Program-made: the position numbers and the translations under genes
Source: Bidens hawaiensis
Lineage: Eukaryota > Streptophyta > Magnoliopsida > Asterales > Asteraceae
Direction: 5' to 3'
NCBI GenBank assembly: GCA_021521415.1
Contig: JAIQDT010005011.1
Coordinates: 124,001-188,000 of the forward strand
DNA: 64,000 bases
In this document: piece after piece, positions 57,010 to 64,000 of the stretch
How the letters are laid out: every line of letters starts with the position of its first letter
Numbering within the stretch: position 1 is the stretch's first letter
Notes under the pieces: generated by a model
Database searches by the model: none
What the model was told of the DNA's origin: nothing
What the model saw: the letters and a program-made list of their open reading frames with translations, nothing else

Positions 57010-58631
57010 TATAACATACTCATTATTGGCCGTTTGTTTCTAAGTTTACAATTTTAAGAGACTTGTTTTAACCTAGATATTTTTGTGTTTTGTTTTAGTA
57101 AGTTAGTTTGCATTTGTTTTGTTATTATTCATTTTTTGTTTCAATTATATTGTTTACTCTATTATTTCGAAGTATGAATTTTTTTAACTTCATATTAGTT
57201 ATATATGGATAATTGTTAAAAATTGTCAAAATTGTAACTTATTTCCAATTTTATCGACATAAATTCGTTTTTAAAAAGTTCAAAATTTTCTTTATTTCCT
57301 AATTTGTGTTTCTCACAAAACTTGTAACTTATTTTCAATTATACCAAAATTAATTTAAAATTTGAAAATTTATAGATTACTTTGTTTCAAAATTGTAACC
57401 TATCAAAAAATGTAAACAAACTGATTTATATAATGACAAAATATTTATTGATTGAAAAATCATTATATATATGACTTATATTTTGAAACAGTATATGCAA
57501 CTTACATAGTTTATCATAATCTTAGTTTATCATAATTTGTGTATTGCTAACTTACATGGTTGCATTGTTTTTTTGTAGCATAAAAAGAAGCTCTAATAAC
57601 TCGGGTTTTTCGTTTAATTTATTAATGTCTAATACGCGACCCGTTTTCGTGTTCGGGTGTTATTTTATCAATAAAACATCGCAATTATTGAGTTATGTTT
57701 ATTTTATTATTATTGTTTATTATATTTAATAAATTATCGAAAATAACTATGAATTGTATACATTTTACACCCTAAACCTTAGTTTAACCCGATCTGGATC
57801 TACCTAAGAACTTCAGGGACTTGATTGCAAATCTGTCTAATGATACATATTATATTATCAAACCCAAACCCATTACAAGAATCAAACCCGTAACCCGGGA
57901 CCATATTGATTTAGGGCACCATAATTGTCGTTTTAAACTTGGAATTGATCAATCTAAATCGTTTATTATATCTAAACAAGCATCACAGGCGTTCTAATTG
58001 TAGAAAACGATCAATAGACGATTTCGTTTACTTAATAAACAAACGGTCATTAGCCAATATAGTGATATACCATTTAGACATCATAAGAATCTAATTAAAC
58101 TCGTTGATATGGTCATGTACACCTAGCTAACATAAACCCTAAGTTTAATTACAACATAGCGATCTGCTAGTATCGTTTTGGTTCGCGCTTTCTGCCGTCT
58201 CTATCTTGTTCAAGTAAACCATCGATTCCTCTTTGTTTCAGGTAATAATTATATGTATCATGGTTGTTTTTTTATCCAATTTCAACACCCTTAACGTTAA
58301 TTTTATAAATGGTATCACACTAGAATATTTTCCACTACTAACGAGAGTATCGTTAACGTTTATTTTATTTTATTTTTAATAAAAAGGTTATCCATATATG
58401 TCCTACATCACAAACCTTTGTTCTTTGTGTTGGGAAGTGATCTACGTCTTCCCTCAATCTTGAGTAGGAACCATGATTTTAGCCGAAACATTTTACTTAA
58501 ATATCATGAATCATAATTGCTTGTAATGAATCATGGTTACGTTTATTAGCCACATAATTGATATCGAACATGTGTTGAGTTAAGTCGTGCGTGGGTTTGT
58601 CGCAATATGCAATGACGGCTATATACCATTT
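57010..58631. other. AT-rich intergenic stretch, nothing recognised
   Basis: No ORF with family resemblance, no RNA gene and no clear repeat between the nested LTRs and the tandem copia array. Confidence 0.4.
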
Positions 58632-58827
58632 TGATAGAGTCAAAGATTATCCCACAAATTAAGCCAATGATTACGTCAAGGCAATCCCACAAATTAAGTC
58701 ATTAGTTTATAATGTATTGATTAATTGTTATGTAATTTATTGTGTTTCCTTTTATTTGAATGTAACATAACAATATATATAGAAGTGCATATCTCTCTCA
58801 AAGTAGAGAGCATTCATACGATTCACA
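58632..58827 (+). repeat. Array LTR 1
   Basis: Starts TGATAGAGTC (the inner LTRs start TCATAGAGTC), ends ATTCACA. Carries TTATTGTGTTTCC (type A). Confidence 0.8.
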
Positions 58828-58848
58828 TGGTATCAAAGCCATGTGAAT
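58821..58848 (+). other. PBS hairpin, copy 1
   Basis: Perfect 10-bp inverted repeat ATTCACATGG / CCATGTGAAT around an 8-base loop TATCAAAG. The tRNA-complementary TGGTATCAAAGCC spans the stem and loop. The same hairpin occurs at 59664, 60503, 61344 and 62148. Confidence 0.9.
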
Positions 58849-58879
58849 AACCGTAAAGAATAGGATCAAGCTGGTGATA

Positions 58880-59460
58880 CCATGCACCAACCGACCAACA
58901 TTTTCAATGCGTTAAACGTATCCTTCGGTATGTTAAAGGTACAATTCCGTATGGTCTCACCTTTACACGTCCCGAACATACTACTATTTTGGGTTATTCT
59001 GATGCGGACTGGGCTCGGTGTATAGAAACGCGTCGGTCCACTTACGGTTATTCTATTTTCTTAGGTGGCAATCTTGTTTCTTGGAGTGCCAAGAAACAAC
59101 CGCCCGTCTCTCGGTCCAGTTGTGAGTCCGAATATCGGGCAACGGCCAACACAGCTGCTGAAATCATATGGGTCACACACTTATTACGTGAACTACATGC
59201 ATTGCCACCTGACAAACCGAATTTGCTTTGTGATAATCGCAGTACGTTGTTCATGAGCCAAAATCCCGATCTCACAAACAGGCCAAACATATCGATTTGG
59301 ATTACCATTTTGTTCGTGAATTGGTGATGTCAGGCAAGCTATATACGCGGTTTGTTCCTACCAAGTTTCAACTAGCCAATATCTTCACCAAAAGTTTACC
59401 AAGATCTCAGTTTGAACATTTTCGGACTTTGCTTCGCGTAGGCTCGCTGCCGTTTCTCTT
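58880..59460 (+). pseudogene. RT end plus RNase H, array unit 1
   Basis: Begins at HAPTDQHFQCVKRILRYVKG (end of the RT connection), then YSDADWARC, SRSSCESEYRA and LLCDNRS, which carry the RNase H Asp, Glu and Asp. A 1-base loss at NPDLTNRP (about 59267) shifts the frame; the other frame resumes from about 59297 (DYHFVRELVMSGKLYTRF, ADIFTKSLPRSQFEHF-like end). Confidence 0.9.
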
Positions 59461-59474
59461 GAGGGGGGGGGGGG

Positions 59475-59670
59475 TCATAGAGTCAAATATTATGCCACAA
59501 ATTAAGCCAATGATTACGTCAAGGCAATCCCACAAATTAAGTCATCAGTTTATAATGTATTGATTAGTTGTTATGTAATTTATTTGTTTCCTATTATTTG
59601 AATGTAACATAACAATATATATATATAGAAGTGCATATGTCTCTCAAAGAGAGCATTCATACGATTCACA
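59475..59670 (+). repeat. Array LTR 2
   Basis: Follows a PPT of one A and twelve or more G. Carries TTTATTTGTTTCC (type B) and is followed by the TGGTGTC form of the PBS. Confidence 0.88.
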
Positions 59671-59729
59671 TGGTGTCAAAGCCATGTGAATAACCGTTAA
59701 GAATAGGATCAAGCTGGTGATACCATGCA

Positions 59730-60313
59730 CCAACCGACCAACATTTTCAATGCGTTAAACGTATCCTTCGGTATGTTAAAGGTAAAATGTCGTATGGTCT
59801 CACCTTTAAACGTCCCAAACATACTACTATTTTGGGTTATTCTGATGCGGACTGGGCTCGGTGTATAGAAACGCGTCGGTCCACTTACGGTTATTCTATT
59901 TTCTTAGGAGGCAATCTGGTTTTTTGGAGTGCCAAGAAACAACCGACCGTCTCTCGGTCCAGTTGTGAGTCCGAATATCGGGCAAAGGCCAACACAGCTC
60001 CTGAAATCTTATGGGTCACTCACATGTTACGTGAACTACATGCATTGCCACCTGACAGACCGACTTTGCTTTGTGATAATCGCAATGCCTTGTTCATGAG
60101 CCAAAATCCCGTTTCTCACAAACAGGCCAAACATATCGATTTGAATTACGATTTTGTTCGTGAATTGGTGATGTCTGACAAGCTATATACGCGGTTAGTT
60201 CCTACCAAGCTTCAACTAGCCGATATCTTCGCCAAAAGTTTGCCCAGATCTCAATTTGAACATTTTCGGACTTTGCTTCGCGTAGGCTCACTGCCGTTTC
60301 GCTTGAGGGAGGA
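59730..60313 (+). pseudogene. RT end plus RNase H, array unit 2
   Basis: Most intact unit: an open frame (59787-60344) runs through YSDADWARC, SRSSCESEYRA, LLCDNRNALFMSQNPVSHKQ, YDFVRELVMS and DIFAKSLPRSQFEHF into the PPT and LTR, with no frameshift at the NPVSHKQ site. It codes for RNase H only; no start codon, Gag or polymerase core belongs to it. Confidence 0.9.
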
Positions 60314-60509
60314 TCATAGAGTCAAAGATTATCCCACAAATTAAGCCAATGATTACGTCAAGGCAATACCACAAATTAAGTCATCAATTTATAATGTATT
60401 GATTAGTTGTTATTTAATTCATTGTGTTTCCTTTTATTTGAATGTAACACAACAATATATATAGAAGTGCATATCTCTCTCAAAGTTGAGAGCATTAATA
60501 CGATTCACA
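60314..60509 (+). repeat. Array LTR 3
   Basis: Type A (TCATTGTGTTTCC), preceded by the short PPT GAGGGAGGA and followed by the TGGTATC form of the PBS. Confidence 0.88.
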
Positions 60510-60569
60510 TGGTATCAAAGCCATGTGAATAAACGTAAAGAATAGGATCAAACTGGTGATACCATGCAC

Positions 60570-61153
60570 CAACCGACCAACATTTTCAATGCGTTAAACG
60601 TATCCTTCGGTATGTTAAAGGTACAATGCCGTATGGTCTCACCTTTACACGTCCCGAACATACTACTATTTTGGGTTATTCTGATGCGGACAGGGCTCGG
60701 TGTATAGAAACGCGTCGGACCACTTACGGTTATTCTATTTTCTTAGGAGGCAGTCTTGTTTCTTGGAGTGCCAAGAAACAACCGACCGTCTCTCGGTCCA
60801 GTTGTGAGTCTGAATATCGGGCAACGGCCAACACAGCTGCTGAAATCATATGGGTCACTCACTTGTTACGTGAACTACATGCATTGCCACCTGACAGACC
60901 GACTTTGCTTTGTGATAATCGCAGTGCGTTGTTCATAAGCCAAAATCCTGATCTCACAAACAAGCCAAACATATCGATTTGGATTACCATTTTGCTCGTG
61001 AATAGGTGATGTTTGGCAAGCTATATACGCAGTTTGTTCCTACCAAGCTTCAACTAGCCAATATCTTCACCAAAAGTTTGCCCAGATCTCAATTTGAACA
61101 TTTTCGGACTTTGCTTTGCGTAGGCTCGCTGCCGTTTCGCTTAGGGGGGGGGG
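60570..61153 (+). pseudogene. RT end plus RNase H, array unit 3
   Basis: YSDADRARC (Trp to Arg against units 1-2), SRSSCESEYRA, LLCDNRSALFISQ. Carries the same NPDLTN frameshift as unit 1. Its second frame from about 61006 ends in NIFTKSLPRSQFEHF, then a PPT of ten G. Confidence 0.9.
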
Positions 61154-61350
61154 TCATAGAGTCAAAGATTATGCCTCAAATTAAGCCAATGATTACGTCA
61201 AGGCAATCCCACAAATTAAGTCATCAGTTTATAATGTATTGATTAGTTGCTATGTAATTTATTTGTTTCCTTTTATTTGAATGTAACATAACAATATATA
61301 TATAGAAGTGCAAATCTCTCTCAAAGTAGAGAGCATTCATACAATTCACA
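61154..61350 (+). repeat. Array LTR 4
   Basis: Type B (TTTATTTGTTTCC), followed by the TGGTGTC form of the PBS. 197 bp. Confidence 0.88.
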
Positions 61351-61409
61351 TGGTGTCAAAGCCATGTGAATAACCGTTAAGAATAGGATCAAGCTGGTGA
61401 TACCATGCA

Positions 61410-61993
61410 CCAACCGACCAACATTTTCAATGCGTTAAACGTATCCTTCGGTATGTTAAAGGTACAATTTCGTATGGTCTCACCTTTACACGTCCCGAAC
61501 ATACTACTATTTTGGGTTATTCTGATGCGGACAGGGCTCGGTGTATAGAAACGCGTCGGACCACTTACGGTTATTCTATTTTCTTAGGAGGCAGTCTTGT
61601 TTCTTGGAGTGCCAAGAAACAACCGACCGTCTCTCGGTCCAGTTGTGAGTCTGAATATCGGGCAAAGGCCAACACAGCTGCTGAAATCATATGGGCCACT
61701 CACTTGTTACGTGAACTACATGCATTGCCACCTGACAGACCGAATTTTCTTTGTGATAATCGCAGTGCGTTGTTCATGATCCGAAATCCCGTTTCTCACA
61801 AACAGGCCAAACATATCGATTTGTATTACCATTTTGTTTGTGAATTGGTGATGTCTGGCAAGCTATATACGCGGTTTGTTCCCACCAAGCTTTAACTAGC
61901 CGATATCTTCACCAAGAGTTTGCCCAGATCTCAATTTGAATATTTTCAGACTTTGCTTCGCTTAGGCTCGCTGCCGTTTCGCTTGAGGGGGGA
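61410..61993 (+). pseudogene. RT end plus RNase H, array unit 4
   Basis: YSDADRARC as in unit 3, but the unshifted NPVSHKQ form as in unit 2. A stop follows FVPTKL (61893-61895) because CAA became TAA. The short PPT GAGGGGGGA precedes LTR 5. Confidence 0.9.
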
Positions 61994-62154
61994 TCATAGA
62001 GTCAAAGATTATCCCACAAATTAAGTCATCAGTTTATAATGTATTGATTAGTTGTTATGTAATTTATTGTGTTTTTTTTTATTTGAATTTAACATGACAA
62101 TATATATAGAAGTGCATATCTCTCTCAAAGTAGAGAGCATTCATACGATTCACA
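61994..62154 (+). repeat. Array LTR 5, shortened
   Basis: Type A, 35 bp shorter than the others. Followed by the TGGTATC PBS hairpin and about 145 bases of the next unit, which ends at 62299 where unrelated sequence (GGTGTGCGAAAATAT) begins. Confidence 0.88.
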
Positions 62155-62299
62155 TGGTATCAAAGCCATGTGAATAACCGTAAAGAATAGGATCAAGCTG
62201 GTGATACCATGCACCAACCGACCAACATTTTCAATGCGTTAAACGTATCCTTCGGTATGTTAAAGGTACAATGTCGTATGGTCTCACCTTTACACGTCC

Positions 62300-64000
62300 T
62301 GGTGTGCGAAAATATATATATAAATAAAACATGAATCGCAACTAAGCTTTAAAAAATCAAACAATCTATCCTAGTTCACACACACGGCAAGTGTACCGGT
62401 CGCATATAGCAAAGATGAGGAAAGTCCGGATATCAAACTCGAAGACATGTGAGAACGGCTCAGATTATAAACCCCAATACAAGTCCTACCTTAAAATATT
62501 ATAGATTTTATTATTATTATTTTTTTCTTTTATTTTGTACTAATTTAACTAACTTAACTTAACTTAACGAAACTAACAAGAAAACTTAACGGGATTTAAC
62601 GAAACTAGCGGAGCTCTCAAATATGATGAAGGTGAACCACCTAGGTAAGGTATCTTGACGACTATCAACGACGCTCGGGTGACAACGAACACATAAAACC
62701 GGGTTCTAAAGATAATCTAACTAGACAATGATAAGGGAAAATAGGTCCCCATGGTCAGTTTTACTAAAGACCCCTAAAAACGTCTAGAAAGAATAATAAA
62801 GCACGGTTGATTTTCTAAGTACCCAGTTGATTTATCACTTGGTCCGTATCAAAATCACAAATTCCTCTAAGACCCGTAATCCTAACAAACCTCGGGAATA
62901 AGGGGTAATTCAATATTAAAGATTAAATAATACGGCTTACAAATTAACCTAAACAACGGCTAGAAATCCGCACGTTGTCTCGCAACGGCTAACTAAATCG
63001 ACTAAACCAAAGAGATAAACCAACTTCTAATGTATTGGTCCAACTAAAAGAAGATGAACTATTGAGATAAACAACTCTAACCAATCAAACCCTATGGTGA
63101 CGTCTACCACAAACAACCAAAAACACCAAGTAATTAGTCTAACATGCAATCCTAAACAAAACACGAAACTAATTCGTGTAAAGATAAAATCACACGGGGT
63201 TTAATTAATATAATATTGAACAAACTCAATAGAAATCATAGAATAAAATCATAAAAATATGAACTTGACAATAGAAAATCAATTATATGTTCGTTACTCA
63301 ACCAGAAACAATTGTTAAAACATCGTCAATTAACCAAACCTAGGTAGTTCTAATAGGTTTAGCTACTCATAATAATAATAGAATCAAAATAAATAGTAGC
63401 AAAACTCATCTCAAACAATCCTTGAATGAATAAAATAATGTTCAACATATAAAACCGAATAATAGACAAACCAAATATTGCTCCCAAACTTCAACTCCAA
63501 ACTCTCTTACGGTTGCTTGATGCTGTGTCCCTTAATATGTTCCAGCCGCCAATAGTGCACGATTATTCTTGTCTCAAAAGTCGTAATTCTCCTTTGACCT
63601 ATGTCTACTTTTTAAATGCTAATGCTCACCGACCTCTTTCTATGAATAATTAGGCTGTCAAAATAATTAGTAAATTGTTCCAAGTCTAGGAATGCTCTAG
63701 CCAGTTATTTTCCCTTTTCTTTCTCTTGATGTGGGCCCATATATTTTGTCAGTTGAGTTTTGTGCTGACTTTATTCCTGTATGACACTTTAAAAATAATA
63801 AAAACATTAATATATCAACTCTTATAATAATGGATTTCTCGTAAGTTTATTTCTTTTCGTAACATCACTGATTTATTTAAGTTATTAACTTAAAATTCAC
63901 ACATTTTGCTTTTGATGTTCATAGTATCACGTATACATTATTAATATTATTATTATTATTCATTGTTTTTTTAAGTTTAGTTCAAATGTCTTGTATTAAC
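62300..64000. other. Repeat-like sequence, unassigned
   Basis: No coding similarity. Starts TGTGCGAAAATATATATA just after the array break and contains GGCAAGTGTACCGGTCGCAT, a motif I associate with common plant LTR or leader repeats on the opposite strand. No second terminus, PBS or PPT was found before the window ends. Confidence 0.35.

Larger units (their letters stand above)
58632..62299 (+). mobile_element. Tandem array of an internally deleted copia element, shared LTRs
   Basis: Five LTRs (58632-58827, 59475-59670, 60314-60509, 61154-61350, 61994-62154) separate four internal regions plus the start of a fifth (to 62299). Unit lengths are 843, 839, 840 and 840 bp. Each unit: LTR of about 196 bp, PBS (TGGTATCAAAGCC or TGGTGTCAAAGCC), about 40 non-coding bases, the end of RT plus RNase H, then a G-rich PPT. 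Gag, protease, integrase and most of RT are absent from every unit, so one deletion came before the tandem amplification. LTR5 is 35 bp shorter, consistent with a deletion between its two CCCACAAATTAAG copies. Confidence 0.93.

Overview
The window is plant nuclear DNA from a eudicot: AT-rich intergenic sequence, GT-AG introns, and a dense load of Ty1/copia and Ty3/gypsy LTR retrotransposons. The repeat types recall Asteraceae genomes, but that placement is an impression, not something the sequence proves. Only two ordinary host genes are supported, both on the minus strand. All other coding sequence belongs to broken retroelements.

Layout. 1-5872: two decayed copia elements, with an inverted scrap of a third gag between them. 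5873-12309: a gypsy chromovirus stretch in which one 2.4-kb LTR is flanked on the left by the 3' end of an internal region (integrase tail plus chromodomain) and on the right by a primer-binding site, gag, protease and a cut-off RT. 12362-14720: a six-exon RWP-RK transcription-factor gene whose stop codon lies about 50 bp from the broken RT. 14899-15174: a small CACTA-type element in its upstream region. 16620-25398: a nine-exon alpha/beta-hydrolase gene of the DUF1749 (SidJ-like) family with one GC-AG intron, two fold-back elements, a GAAC-rich repeat and a degenerate tandem repeat in its introns. 25400-30104: intergenic, with a partial hAT-like MITE and a complete one (29026-29519, 8-bp target duplication).

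30105-47449 is a retroelement nest. A copia-type 5' LTR, PBS and odd low-complexity leader are followed by a retroelement ORF of unknown function, split in two by an 11.9-kb gypsy element (33884-45771, TSD GTATC). The two 3,239-bp LTRs of that gypsy are almost identical, while its gag-pol is ruined. After it come the end of the split ORF, a duplicated polypurine tract and a 1.2-kb LTR. 48063-49987 is a solo LTR (TSD CTCTT) whose promoter holds seven CACGTG boxes. 50609-57004 contains three solo LTRs nested inside one another, each with its own perfect 5-bp target duplication (TTACA, ATTAC, CAAAT).

58632-62299 is the most unusual part: a head-to-tail array of about 840-bp units, each a 196-bp LTR, a PBS sitting in a perfect hairpin, a fragment coding only for the RT end plus RNase H, and a polypurine tract, with neighbouring units sharing LTRs. 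The units alternate A-B-A-B-A in their 3' halves. 62300-64000 is uncharacterised repeat-like sequence.

No RNA genes, CRISPR arrays or bacterial-type features were seen. All exon models come from splice consensus, phase and family conservation, without transcript evidence.
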